A stretch of DNA of 64,000 bases from positions 62,001-126,000 of the forward strand of contig JASEEU010000003.1 in the NCBI GenBank assembly GCA_030019445.1. The letters are read 5' to 3'. Source of the DNA: Anaerosomatales bacterium. Lineage in GTDB: Bacteria; Actinomycetota; Coriobacteriia; Anaerosomatales; Anaerosomataceae. Below the pieces are notes generated by a model. It had not been told where the DNA came from. It did not search any database and saw nothing but the letters and a program-made list of their open reading frames with translations. Both the position numbers and the translations under genes were made by a program. Below are positions 1 through 8,757 of the stretch, piece after piece; positions within the stretch are counted from its first letter, which is position 1, and every line of letters begins with the position of its first letter.

Positions 1-10
1 CGCAAGGAAC

Positions 11-1441
11 GTGACTGACATGGCTCACCCACGCGGCGTGTCGTTCACGCGACAGACGCGAGCCTCGATGATGATGGTGACGATCATCGCGGTGCTGGTG
101 TTGTTCGGCGCGTTCTCCATCGTCTGGCTCCAGTACACGGTGGACGCGCGGGAGCGCGAGCTCAGCCGCCAGGTGACCGCGCTCGCGCTCGGCCCCGAGG
201 CTGTGCCGCTTCCGGGAGCGCAGCTCGACAGCGAGTTGAGGATGCGGCTCTTCCGCGTGCAGGCCGGCATCATCGGCGCGCGACTCCTCGTCACGGATGG
301 CGAGGGCGGGGTGCTCTTCGCCTCCTCGCCCGAAGGCGGGCTGGCGCCCTTCGACATCGAAGCGCTCGGCGGACCCGACGCCCGCGGCGCGCGGTCCTCG
401 GTGACCGTGTCGGCGGGAGGAGACCGGACGCTTGTCGTGGCGGCTCCCATCGAGGGCGTGGACGGCTACATCGTCGCCGTACAGCCGTTGTCCGAGGTGA
501 GCGGCGCCGGCGTCAACGCCGCGCTGCTGCTCGGTGCGGCGGCGCTCGTCGCCGTGCTCGTCGGCTGGCTGGCTGGCGGCATCTTCGCCCGACGGGTATC
601 CGGCCGGATCGTGCGGCTCGGCGATGCGGCCGAAGCAATCGCGGGAGGCGAGTGGGGTCGCCAGGTGGAGGAAGAGGGCGACGATGAGATCGCCACGCTC
701 GCCCGGTCGTTCAACCGCATGTCATCGAGTGTGGCCCGGGCGTACCGCAGCCAGAAAGAGTTCGTCGGCGATGTCTCGCATGAGCTGCGTACGCCGATCA
801 CGGCGATCCAGGGCTTCGCTACCGCGCTGGTTGATGGCACCGCGTCCTCGCCGGAGGCGCGCCAGCGGGCGCTGACGGTGCTCAAGCGGGAGGCGGACCG
901 CCTCGGGGAGCTCACTGAGGCGCTGCTCGCACTGGCCGATCTTGATGCGGGGCAGCTCGCGCTCGACCGCTTGCCGGTCGACCCTGCCGCGCTCGCTGCG
1001 GCGCTGGTCGAGCGCCACGCGGATGCTGCCGGGGCGGCGGGCGTCTCCCTTGAGATCGCCGATCTCGCCTCGGCCGGACGTCCCCTCGGAGACGAGGCGC
1101 GCGTGCTGCAGGTGGCGAGCCAGCTCGTCGCCAATGCGCTCGCCTACACGCCTCGCGGCGGGACCGTGCGGGTGAGCGCCGGGGAGTCGGATGGTTGGTG
1201 GAGGCTTGCGGTCGACGATTCGGGTCCCGGCATCCCCATCGAAGACCGTGAGCGCATCTTCGAGCGCTTCGTGCGTCTCGATCCCTCGCGCGCAGGCGGC
1301 ACGGGCGGGACCGGGTTGGGGCTTGCCATCGCGAGACAGCTCCTCCGCCTCATGGACGGGCGTATCCGCGTGACCGACTCGGAGTTGGGTGGTTCGCGCT
1401 TCGAGATGGAGCTGCCGCTCGCGGCGCATGGCGCCCGCTAG
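11..1441 (+). CDS. Membrane sensor histidine kinase (HAMP, HisKA, HATPase)
   Basis: Two-component sensor kinase of 476 residues. A first membrane segment lies at about residues 21-41, followed by an extracytoplasmic sensor loop of about 125 residues and a second segment at about 170-193. A HAMP linker, a HisKA dimerisation domain with phosphoacceptor His257 in 'DVSHELRTPITAIQGF', and an ATPase domain follow (N box around Asn375, G1 'DDSGPGI', G2 'GTGGTGLGLAI'). GTG at 11 makes a GTGA overlap with a stop in another frame, as expected if a response-regulator gene ends just outside the window; ATG at 20 sits better behind AAGGA (4-8) and is an alternative start. The signal sensed cannot be told from the sequence. 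Confidence 0.93.
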   Translation: MTDMAHPRGVSFTRQTRASMMMVTIIAVLVLFGAFSIVWLQYTVDARERELSRQVTALALGPEAVPLPGAQLDSELRMRLFRVQAGIIGARLLVTDGEGGVLFASSPEGGLAPFDIEALGGPDARGARSSVTVSAGGDRTLVVAAPIEGVDGYIVAVQPLSEVSGAGVNAALLLGAAALVAVLVGWLAGGIFARRVSGRIVRLGDAAEAIAGGEWGRQVEEEGDDEIATLARSFNRMSSSVARAYRSQKEFVGDVSHELRTPITAIQGFATALVDGTASSPEARQRALTVLKREADRLGELTEALLALADLDAGQLALDRLPVDPAALAAALVERHADAAGAAGVSLEIADLASAGRPLGDEARVLQVASQLVANALAYTPRGGTVRVSAGESDGWWRLAVDDSGPGIPIEDRERIFERFVRLDPSRAGGTGGTGLGLAIARQLLRLMDGRIRVTDSELGGSRFEMELPLAAHGAR

Positions 1442-1447
1442 ACGCGC

Positions 1448-1480
1448 ATCGGGGCCGCTCCTCTCCGGAACGACCCCGAT
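1448..1480. terminator. Hairpin between convergent genes
   Basis: ATCGGGG (1448-1454) pairs with CCCCGAT (1474-1480) in the short gap between the convergent kinase and HD-GYP genes. There is no T tract on either side, so termination is only a guess. Confidence 0.35.
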
Positions 1481-1516
1481 CCGTGCCTGTTCCGCGCCGC
1501 TGCGCGGCTCCGCTGC

Positions 1517-2989
1517 CTAGAGGTACTGCCAGACGTCCTCGATACCGGCCTCCACGGAGGGAACGCACTCGATGATCGAGTGCTGGAACGTGCCCGTCGT
1601 GCTGTCGATGAGGCGGAGGTCGACCACAGGCGGCTCGGCGATATGCCGGCCTTCCGCGTCGACGACGACCTTGACTCGCGGCCGCAGGAGGTCGTCCCGG
1701 TTCACCCGGAAGACCACGGCCGTGCTCTTGTCGTCGAGCGTGACGACCGCGCCCATGGGATAGATGCCGAGCATCGCCACGAGCGCCTTGGTCAGGCTCG
1801 GGTCGTACGCCTTGTTCCGACCCTGCATGAGGACGGCGAGCGCCTTGTCGGGCCGGATCTCGCGACGGAACGGCCGGCGCGTGGTCATCGCGTCGTAGGC
1901 GTCGCACAGCGCGACGACCTTGCTGAAGAGGTGCTGCTCGTGCGGCTCGCCGATCTCCGGGTAGCCCTGCAGGTCGTGGCGCTGGTGGTGCTCGTACGCC
2001 ACGATCATCGGCATCTGGTCGACGAGCTGGATGCGCTTGAGCAGGTCCGCCCCCTCGGCGGCATGGCTCTTCACGATCTGCCACTCATCAGCGGTGAGTG
2101 GGCCCTCCTTGTTGAGGATGTCCTCGGGTATGCGCACCTTCCCGAGGTCGTAGAGGAGTGCTGACAGGCCGAGCGACTTGAGCGACTCCTTATCCAGGCC
2201 GAGCGAGCTGCCGAGCGAGAGCGCGAGGATGCACACGTTGATGGAGTGGTTGAGCGTGTAGTTGTCGTGGCTCTTGATCGCGGTCAGGCCGAGAACAGCC
2301 GCCGGGTCCTTGAACAGGGTGTCCAGCAGGCGGCTCACCATCGACTGGAGCGGCTCGACCTCGAAGACCTTGCCGAGCTTCGCCTTGGTCTCCACATCGC
2401 GCATGAGCTCGACGCCCTGGTCATATGCCTCGCGACCCTGCGCCTTGTTCTCGGCGTTCTCCTCATCTCTGAGCGCCTCGTCGAGCTCGGTCGTCTCAGC
2501 GACGGACACGGCTCGCGCTCCCTGCGCTTCGAGGAACGCGCGCGCGGCATCGATGTCGCGCACGTCGTTGGAGTTCAGCAGCGCAGCCAGGCCGACGGCG
2601 TCAGGCTGTGCGAACGTCTCGTCAAGCGTGAGCGCCGAGATGCCCCGGGCGAGCAGCTCCTCGATGAGCTTGCGATAGGTGACGCTCTCCTCCGGAAGCA
2701 CGTGGTTCTCGATGAACAGCGTGCCCTTGTAGATGTTGACGGTCACCTCGGTGAAGCCGAGGGCCATGATGTCGCTGACCGCCGAGACGAGCTCGTCGCT
2801 GGAGGCCACCACGAGCGGGTGCGTGGGCGGGTAGAGCGAGGCGTTGGTCTGCGCGACCGCGAGCGCCCTGGCGAACTCGCGCGCGCGCTCGAGCCGCTTC
2901 GCCGTGGCGAACGGGTCGCGGGTGGCCGGCTGGGCCATCGCGGCGATCTCCTCGGCGGATTCGAGTCTCTCCTCGTTGGTGTCTGTCAC
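1517..2989 (-). CDS. HD-GYP domain protein with an altered HD motif
   Basis: A 490-residue protein with an N-terminal region of about 200 residues of unknown type and a C-terminal HD-GYP domain, the family that hydrolyses cyclic di-GMP. The HH pair (His334, His335), His309, Asp363 and the GYP tripeptide (342-344) are present. The family's HD dyad reads Tyr280-Asp281 ('LLYDLGK') instead of His-Asp, so one metal ligand is missing. The protein may therefore be an impaired enzyme or a binding/sensor protein. It overlaps the upstream HEAT-repeat gene by 4 bases (2986-2989), so the two are translationally coupled and probably work together. Confidence 0.88.
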   Translation of the reverse strand: MTDTNEERLESAEEIAAMAQPATRDPFATAKRLERAREFARALAVAQTNASLYPPTHPLVVASSDELVSAVSDIMALGFTEVTVNIYKGTLFIENHVLPEESVTYRKLIEELLARGISALTLDETFAQPDAVGLAALLNSNDVRDIDAARAFLEAQGARAVSVAETTELDEALRDEENAENKAQGREAYDQGVELMRDVETKAKLGKVFEVEPLQSMVSRLLDTLFKDPAAVLGLTAIKSHDNYTLNHSINVCILALSLGSSLGLDKESLKSLGLSALLYDLGKVRIPEDILNKEGPLTADEWQIVKSHAAEGADLLKRIQLVDQMPMIVAYEHHQRHDLQGYPEIGEPHEQHLFSKVVALCDAYDAMTTRRPFRREIRPDKALAVLMQGRNKAYDPSLTKALVAMLGIYPMGAVVTLDDKSTAVVFRVNRDDLLRPRVKVVVDAEGRHIAEPPVVDLRLIDSTTGTFQHSIIECVPSVEAGIEDVWQYL

Positions 2990-4911
2990 GGCGCATCCCC
3001 TTCCGAGCTACCGTGTGCGGTCCCCTCGAGGGTGGCGAGCACCCTCTCAGCACGATACCGTATCTCGCGGTTCCGGCGGCCGAAGACGAACCGGCGGCCC
3101 GCGATCTTCCTGAGCGTCGGGACCGCCTCGGCGGCCCGCAACGTTTCCAGGCTCCTTAAGACTTCTTTCTTGAGGTCATGGTTCCTGTCGCGGACTCCCG
3201 CATCTTCCAGGACACGCAGCAGCCCGGGCACGGCCTGCCGGATCCCGTGGCGACCGACCGCAGCCGCGGCTGCACGTCGCGTCTCGGGATCCCAGTGCCC
3301 CAGCGCGCGCTGCAGCGACGGGGCGCTCTCGGGTACGTCCATCGCCGCGATCGCGTCGACCGCCACCGAGCGCACCTGGCTGTCGAGATGCTCCAGGGCT
3401 TGCTCGAGCGAGGGCATCACACGTTTGTCGCCGAGCGAGCCGAGGAGACGCACCATCGCCGCTGCGGCGTTCGCGTCCCCGTGGCGCACGACCCGGCTTG
3501 CGACCGGTGCGACCGAGTCCATGAGCTGCGCCACGACGGGCTGGAGCGCGACGCGTCCGGCCTCGTCTGCGTCGATGTAGGTCCGGACGATCGCCTCGGC
3601 GCCGGCGGGTCCGGCGGCCGCCAGGACGCGCGCGGCTCCGGGGGTGTCGGGCGCGGTCGCCAGGGCGGCGCATGCTGACGACAGGACGTCGGGGATGCCG
3701 AGGGCGGTGAGGGCGTGCGCCGCGTCGGCCTGCAGCGCAGCGTCCTCGCCGAGATTCGCCAGCACGTCCACGGCCTCGGCAGCCTCGGTGAAGGCGCCAG
3801 CGCGGAGCGCCGCCGGGAGCGCCTCGCCGAGCGCCCGGACGGACTCGGTGCTGGGCCGGAGGCGCGCGACGTCGAGCGTCGTGCGCAGCGCGCGCCCCGC
3901 GGGGGACACCGTCTGCGCTCCCCGTACGAGTTGGGCGATGCGGTCCGTGTCCTCCTCGGCATCCTCGGCGACCTCTTCGGCGATCCCGGTCACGTCCACT
4001 TCCGGAGGCACGCCGCGGTCCTCGGCGCTCTGCGCTCCCGGCGACAGGTACGCGAGCAGTTCGCGCATCGCCTCGGGTGGGAGCTCGATGAGTCCCGCAA
4101 GCTCTCCCGGCTCCTTGCCGGCCATGTCGCCGACCAGTCGGAGCAGACGGGCGAGCGCGGCGGGGGACATCTTCGAGATGACGTCGAGCATGCCGTCCAT
4201 CCGGCGCCCCGACGCATCTGCCTTGAGCGCCGCTGCCATGATGTGCGCCCGCGTCCGCTCGTCGAGCTGGAGGAGCGCCTGGGCGACGCGCTGGCCGGCG
4301 AGGTCGCGCGCGGCGGTCTCGAGGCGCTGTAGAGCGGCGGTCATCTCGTCGGAGCCGTCGCCGCTCGTGGCGCTCTCGTACCAGCGGCGGGCGATGGCGG
4401 GCAGCTCCCTGCCGATCTCGTCGAGCGGCGCGGCGGTGAGATCGACGCCGGCGATGCCCTCCTCGGTGGAGGCGCGCAATGACACCTCGACGACGGCGAT
4501 GTTGCTCACGCCCGCGCCGGTGAGCCGCTCGCGGGCGCCTCCGGAAGCGCGGACCTGCTTGGCGTCGTCCACGAGCACGTCGAGGAAGGCCGAGGCTTCC
4601 TCGGCGGATACGCCCGGTGCCACGATGAGCTGGCCGACCTGCAGCGCGTGCAGCGTCTCGGCCAGTGCGGCGACGCCCGGGTGATGCTCCCCGATGGCGG
4701 TCTCGGCTACGACGAACCGCTTGCGATCCACGACGTAGCGCACCGGGGAACCGCCGGTCGCAGCGTCGCACGCGTCGACGAACCGCGTGATGGCCTGCGT
4801 GCGCAGGGGGCTCGAGTCGGGGTAGAGGCGCACGGCGTTCGCGGCAGCGGCAAGCAGGCGGAGGACCTCCTCCGCCCGTGCGGGGGCGCCCGGCGCGGCC
4901 TGCCGATCCAC
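2986..4911 (-). CDS. HEAT-repeat protein coupled to the HD-GYP protein
   Basis: A 641-residue, Ala-rich, all-helical cytoplasmic protein with no membrane segment. The C-terminal third contains recognisable PBS-lyase-type HEAT repeats, for example 'VRSVAVDAIAAMDVPESAP' followed by 'ETRRAAAAAVGRHGIRQAVP'. Such repeats usually form a protein-binding solenoid. The N-terminal part resembles the start of the partner HD-GYP protein in style (a segment containing 'ANAVRLYPDSSPL' against 'TNASLYPPTHPL'), suggesting a shared domain. It is the first gene of a two-gene operon. Role inferred: scaffold or partner in cyclic-nucleotide signalling; no catalytic motif seen. Confidence 0.8.
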   Translation of the reverse strand: MDRQAAPGAPARAEEVLRLLAAAANAVRLYPDSSPLRTQAITRFVDACDAATGGSPVRYVVDRKRFVVAETAIGEHHPGVAALAETLHALQVGQLIVAPGVSAEEASAFLDVLVDDAKQVRASGGARERLTGAGVSNIAVVEVSLRASTEEGIAGVDLTAAPLDEIGRELPAIARRWYESATSGDGSDEMTAALQRLETAARDLAGQRVAQALLQLDERTRAHIMAAALKADASGRRMDGMLDVISKMSPAALARLLRLVGDMAGKEPGELAGLIELPPEAMRELLAYLSPGAQSAEDRGVPPEVDVTGIAEEVAEDAEEDTDRIAQLVRGAQTVSPAGRALRTTLDVARLRPSTESVRALGEALPAALRAGAFTEAAEAVDVLANLGEDAALQADAAHALTALGIPDVLSSACAALATAPDTPGAARVLAAAGPAGAEAIVRTYIDADEAGRVALQPVVAQLMDSVAPVASRVVRHGDANAAAAMVRLLGSLGDKRVMPSLEQALEHLDSQVRSVAVDAIAAMDVPESAPSLQRALGHWDPETRRAAAAAVGRHGIRQAVPGLLRVLEDAGVRDRNHDLKKEVLRSLETLRAAEAVPTLRKIAGRRFVFGRRNREIRYRAERVLATLEGTAHGSSEGDAP

Positions 4912-5070
4912 AGGCCCTCCTTCCGCGTCATGCCGAAAAGCCGCTACTCACTGAGGGTATCGGCACGTGGAGACGGTCGCTCTGCGAGCCCCGTCACTCA
5001 GTCACTGGGTTGTTCGCGCCGATACCTACATGGTACTCCTGTCGAGTGGCGGGAGCGACGAGGAGGTGTC

Positions 5071-5565
5071 GTGGCGCTTCGGACCGACGCATACTATCGC
5101 TCGCTTGCGGAAGAGACCGTCCGCGGCGCGGGCATCGAGGAGCCTCCGGTCCCGCTCGAGACGATCGCTGAGTCGCTCGGCGTGCCGATCGTCCGCCATG
5201 CGCTTCCGTTGTGGTTCTCGGCGGCCCTCGTCTACGAGGACGGCATGCCCGCCATCCTGCTCAATACCGAGAAGGAACCACAGACCCAGCGCGACGCCAC
5301 AGGCCACGTCCTCGGCCACCTCATCGTGCTCATGCATGACCAGAACGCCAGTTATCCGCGGGACACCGGGCTGGACCACCACGACGCCGACGTGGTGGGG
5401 GCGGACCTGGAGATCCCCGAGTTCCTCGTGCGCGAGCAGGCGCAGAAGTGGTTCAACGACTACCGCTACCTGGCGCGGTTGTTCGGCGTCAGCGAGAAGC
5501 GCATGCTGGACAAGATGCAGGGTATGGGGCTCATCAAGAGTCGCGGCATCATCTGGGACTACTGA
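5071..5565 (+). CDS. ImmA/IrrE-like protein lacking the catalytic glutamate
   Basis: A 164-residue protein with the layout of the ImmA/IrrE (DUF955) metallopeptidase family. The helix that normally carries HExxH reads His79-Val-Leu-Gly-His83 ('TGHVLGHLIVLMHD'), so the two zinc-binding histidines are kept but the catalytic Glu is Val. The later 'EQAQKWFNDY' fits the family's third-ligand helix (E..A..F). GTG at 5071 is chosen because AGGAGG at 5061-5066 precedes it by four bases; the reading frame stays open far upstream only because of high GC. It stands alone, divergent from the HEAT gene. It may be a non-catalytic or sensor homologue. Confidence 0.72.
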   Translation: MALRTDAYYRSLAEETVRGAGIEEPPVPLETIAESLGVPIVRHALPLWFSAALVYEDGMPAILLNTEKEPQTQRDATGHVLGHLIVLMHDQNASYPRDTGLDHHDADVVGADLEIPEFLVREQAQKWFNDYRYLARLFGVSEKRMLDKMQGMGLIKSRGIIWDY

Positions 5566-5623
5566 CGCCGTCGCCGGCGTCCGCCGCTGTCGCCGCTGAC
5601 TGGTATCATCGTATGCAGCCGTT

Positions 5624-5649
5624 GCGCGCGCCGATGCAGGCGCGCTTTT
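5624..5649 (+). terminator. Possible short terminator before the ROK gene
   Basis: GCGCGC (5624-5629) and GCGCGC (5640-5645) can pair around a 10-base loop and are followed by TTTT (5646-5649). The stem is short and self-complementary, so this is weak. A TATCAT-like -10 box lies just upstream at about 5603-5608, so it could instead lie in the ROK leader. Confidence 0.3.
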
Positions 5650-5668
5650 GACGCCCCGGGGAGGAAGC

Positions 5669-6643
5669 ATGCGCGCGAGCTATGCCATCGGGATCGACGT
5701 GGGCGGCACCCGCATCGCCGCCGGACTCGTCGAGCGCAAGGGCCGACTGCTCAAGGAGGCCAAGGCGCTCACTCCCAAGACAGGACCGTTCGGGATCATC
5801 GACGCCATCATCGACCTCGTCAACGAGGTGATGGAGGGCACGCATGCCGCGGAGGTCGCGGGTATCGGCATCGGCCTGCCCGCGCAGATCGACTTCCTGA
5901 AGCAGACGGTCGAGTTCTGCACCAACCTGCCGCTTGCCGGCGTCGATGTCCGCTCCCTGGTGATGTCGCGGGTCAAGCACGTCGTGACCCTTGATAACGA
6001 CGGCAACTGCGCCGGCATCGGCGAGAGCCGCTTCGGCGCTGCCAAAGGTGTGCGCGATTTCGTGATGATCACGCTCGGCACGGGCGTCGGTGGCCTGCTC
6101 TTCCTCGACGGCGAGCCCTACCGCGGTTCTCGCGGGCTTGGCGGCGAGATCGGGCACATGGTGATCCGCCTCGACGGCCCGCCGTGTCCGTGCGGCGGCA
6201 AGGGCCATATCGAGTCGTATCTCGGCAGGCCGGCGCTGGCCGAGGCCGGTCGCACGGCGGCCGAGGCGTACACCGGGACCGCGATCAGGGACGAGGCCGG
6301 CGGGGATGTCTCGGCCATAACCGCTGAGGACGTCGTCAAGGCTGCGCTCAAGGGCGACGAGGTCGCCCGGGGTATCCTCCTGGAAGCGGGCGCGGTCCTC
6401 GGCGAGGCGCTCGTGGGCGTCGTGAACCTGCTCAACCCGAGGCTGGTCGTGATCGGCGGCGGCATCGGCGAGTCCTGCGGCTTCATGGTCGAGCGCGCGG
6501 CGAGCGTGATCGAGGACGAGGCGCTCGCCGGTCGCAAGGACGTCTCGGTCGTGCAGGCCGAGCTCGGAAACGACGCGGGCATGCTCGGCGCCGCCGCGAT
6601 GGCGTTCGACGAATACGACTCCCGGGAGGGACTGCACCGATGA
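5669..6643 (+). CDS. ROK family sugar kinase (glucokinase-like)
   Basis: Cytoplasmic kinase of 324 residues. It opens with the ATP-phosphate loop 'IGIDVGGTRIAAGLV' and has the second nucleotide motif 'TLGTGVGGLLF' followed by 'GSRGLGGEIGHM', both typical of ROK glucokinases. The usual zinc motif CxCGxxGCxE reads Cys173-x-Cys175-x4-His180 with 'IES' after it, so one cysteine ligand is replaced by His. ATG at 5669 is chosen because GGGAGGAA lies just upstream. Likely substrate glucose or a related hexose. The stop overlaps the next start by 4 bases (ATGA), coupling it to the DUF362 gene. Confidence 0.88.
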   Translation: MRASYAIGIDVGGTRIAAGLVERKGRLLKEAKALTPKTGPFGIIDAIIDLVNEVMEGTHAAEVAGIGIGLPAQIDFLKQTVEFCTNLPLAGVDVRSLVMSRVKHVVTLDNDGNCAGIGESRFGAAKGVRDFVMITLGTGVGGLLFLDGEPYRGSRGLGGEIGHMVIRLDGPPCPCGGKGHIESYLGRPALAEAGRTAAEAYTGTAIRDEAGGDVSAITAEDVVKAALKGDEVARGILLEAGAVLGEALVGVVNLLNPRLVVIGGGIGESCGFMVERAASVIEDEALAGRKDVSVVQAELGNDAGMLGAAAMAFDEYDSREGLHR

Positions 6644-7758
6644 CCAACTCGACACCGGCCACCGTCTACTTCGCACCGGTCCGCTCGGCCAAGAAGCAGA
6701 GCATGGTGGGCCGCGCCGGACGACTGCTCGAGCGTGCGGGTCTCTCGGAGGCGGTGTTCGACCAGGACCTCGTCGCGGTCAAGCTGCACTTCGGCGAGCA
6801 GGGCAACACCGGGTTCGTCCAGCCGATCTACCTCCGCGAGATCGTCCGCCGCGTGAAGGAGGCAGGGGGCAAGCCCTTCCTGACCGATGCCAACACGCTC
6901 TACCGCGGCGAGCGCGCCAACGCCGTCGACCACCTCGCGTGCGCGATCCACAACGGATTCGGGCTCGCAACCGTCGACGCGCCGCTCATCATCGCCGACG
7001 GCCTCGACGGTCGCGACGCGGTCGACGTCCCGGTGCGGGGCAGGCATTTCGAGAGCGTCCGCATCGGCGCGGCGGCGGTGCATGCCGACGCGATGGTCGT
7101 GGTGACGCACGTGAAAGGCCACGAGGCGACCGGCTTCGGCGGCGCGATCAAGAACGTCGGGATGGGGCTCGGCTGCCGTTCGGCGAAGCAGCGCATGCAC
7201 GCCGATTTCTCGCCCGAGGTGTCCGCCGAGAAGTGCACCGCCTGCAAGCGGTGCGTGCAGTGGTGCCCCGTGAACGCCATCGTCATCGGACCGGACCGCG
7301 TGGCGGCGGTCGACTACGAGGTGTGCTACGGCTGCGGCGAATGCGTCGCCGCCTGTCCGTACGGGGCGATCGCCACGCAGTGGAAGACCGACGCGACCAT
7401 GCTGCAGGAGAAGATGGTGGAGCACGCGGCGGGTGCGCTGGCGGGCAAGGACGGCAAGGTCGTGTACCTCTCGTTCCTCACCGCGATCTCGCCCGACTGC
7501 GACTGCTGGAGCTTCTCGGACGCGCCTATCGTGCCGGACATCGGCGTGCTCGCCTCCGATGACATCGTCGCGATCGAGCAGGCCTCCTACGACCTGGTGA
7601 CGGCCGCGATGGGGCTCGACGGGTCCCGGGGAGAGGGTCTCGCCGCGGGTGAGGACAAGTTCGTCGCGATCACGGGCGTCGACGGCACGCGTGCGATCGC
7701 GTATGCCGAGGAGATGGGTCTCGGCACCCGCGCATATGAGCTCGTGACGGTCGACTGA
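6640..7758 (+). CDS. DUF362 protein with two [4Fe-4S] ferredoxin motifs
   Basis: A 372-residue cytoplasmic protein. The N-terminal DUF362 domain carries 'KLHFGEQGNTGFVQP' and the GGAIKN-type stretch 'FGGAIKNVGMGLGC'. It is interrupted by a double ferredoxin insert with two CxxCxxCxxxCP clusters, 'CTACKRCVQWCP' and 'CYGCGECVAACP', each predicted to bind a [4Fe-4S] cluster. Family members are common in anaerobes and have no generally accepted reaction. Start codon overlaps the ROK gene stop. Confidence 0.88.
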   Translation: MTNSTPATVYFAPVRSAKKQSMVGRAGRLLERAGLSEAVFDQDLVAVKLHFGEQGNTGFVQPIYLREIVRRVKEAGGKPFLTDANTLYRGERANAVDHLACAIHNGFGLATVDAPLIIADGLDGRDAVDVPVRGRHFESVRIGAAAVHADAMVVVTHVKGHEATGFGGAIKNVGMGLGCRSAKQRMHADFSPEVSAEKCTACKRCVQWCPVNAIVIGPDRVAAVDYEVCYGCGECVAACPYGAIATQWKTDATMLQEKMVEHAAGALAGKDGKVVYLSFLTAISPDCDCWSFSDAPIVPDIGVLASDDIVAIEQASYDLVTAAMGLDGSRGEGLAAGEDKFVAITGVDGTRAIAYAEEMGLGTRAYELVTVD

Positions 7759-7782
7759 GCGACACGACGACAGGAGGTCGTC

Positions 7783-8748
7783 ATGGACTACTTCGGCATT
7801 CTCAAGCGCGCGTGGGACGTCGCGTGGCGCAACAAGGCGCTCTGGGTCCTCGGGCTGTTCGCCGTCGGCGCATCGAGCGGCGGCAGCGGGGGAGGCGGCG
7901 GTTCGGGATGGCGGACATCCGACCCCGGCGAGTTCGAAGCGGCCGCCCGCTGGGTCGAGGCCAACGCCGGCCTGTTGATCGTGCTCGCCGCGATCGTCGG
8001 CGTGATCGGCTTCGCCTTCTTCATCCTGTCGGTCGCCGCCCGCGGTGGCCTCGTGGCCGAGGTCGACCGCCTCGAGCGCGGTGACAAGGTCTCGCTCGGC
8101 AGAGGCTGGCGCACCGGCTTCCGCTACTGGTTCCGGATCTTCGGCATCAACATCCTCCTGGCGATCCCGATCCTGCTGCTCGTCGGCGCGTTCGTCGCGC
8201 TCGTCGCGGCCGGTGGCATCGGTCTCGGCCTGAGCGGCGGCAGCGACCTGGCCGCCGGTGGCCCTGTCGGCATCATCTGCCTCGGCATCCCGGTGTTCGT
8301 GCTGCTGGTCATCCCGCTTGCGATCATCATCGGCATCCTCGGCGAGCTTGCGCTGCGCCATGCGGTCATCGAGGATGCGGGCGCCATCGACGCCATCAAG
8401 CTGGGGTGGGACGACCTGTGGGGCAAGCGCGGCGCGGTCATGATGTGGCTCGTGATGCTCCTGCCGGGGCTGGCGTTCGGCGTCGTGATGTTCCTGCTGT
8501 CGTTGCCGTTCATCATCGCGGGCATCTTCGCAGCGGTGGCCGAGAGCTTCGTGCTCGCAGGCGTCCTGTTCACGCTTATGGTCCTCGTGATGCTCGTACC
8601 GAGCGCGCTCTACGGCGCGTTCTACTCGGCGGCCTGGACGATCTTCTTCCGGCAGATGACCGGGCTCGAGAAGGTAGCCGAGAAGGTCGAGCCTGCGATG
8701 ACCGGCGAAGGGCACCTGCCGCCACCCCCGCCCGGCTCTGACGCGTAA
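7783..8748 (+). CDS. Polytopic membrane protein, paralogue of the next gene
   Basis: A 321-residue protein with about six hydrophobic segments and a Gly/Ser-rich loop near residue 30-45. It opens with 'FGILKRAWDVAWRNKALWVLG', a pattern of uncharacterised membrane proteins resembling the membrane domain of glycerophosphodiester phosphodiesterases. The tail after the last segment is Pro-rich. AGGAGG lies upstream of the ATG. The conserved middle element 'LALRHAVIEDAGAIDAIKLGWDDL' is matched in the following gene, so the two are tandem paralogues and could form a hetero-oligomer. Function unknown. Confidence 0.8.
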   Translation: MDYFGILKRAWDVAWRNKALWVLGLFAVGASSGGSGGGGGSGWRTSDPGEFEAAARWVEANAGLLIVLAAIVGVIGFAFFILSVAARGGLVAEVDRLERGDKVSLGRGWRTGFRYWFRIFGINILLAIPILLLVGAFVALVAAGGIGLGLSGGSDLAAGGPVGIICLGIPVFVLLVIPLAIIIGILGELALRHAVIEDAGAIDAIKLGWDDLWGKRGAVMMWLVMLLPGLAFGVVMFLLSLPFIIAGIFAAVAESFVLAGVLFTLMVLVMLVPSALYGAFYSAAWTIFFRQMTGLEKVAEKVEPAMTGEGHLPPPPPGSDA

Positions 8749-8757
8749 GGAGCGATC

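Noticed and set aside
4648-5070. Upstream extension of the ImmA-like gene
   Set aside because: The stretch is antisense to the HEAT gene; AGGAGG before GTG 5071 marks the true start.
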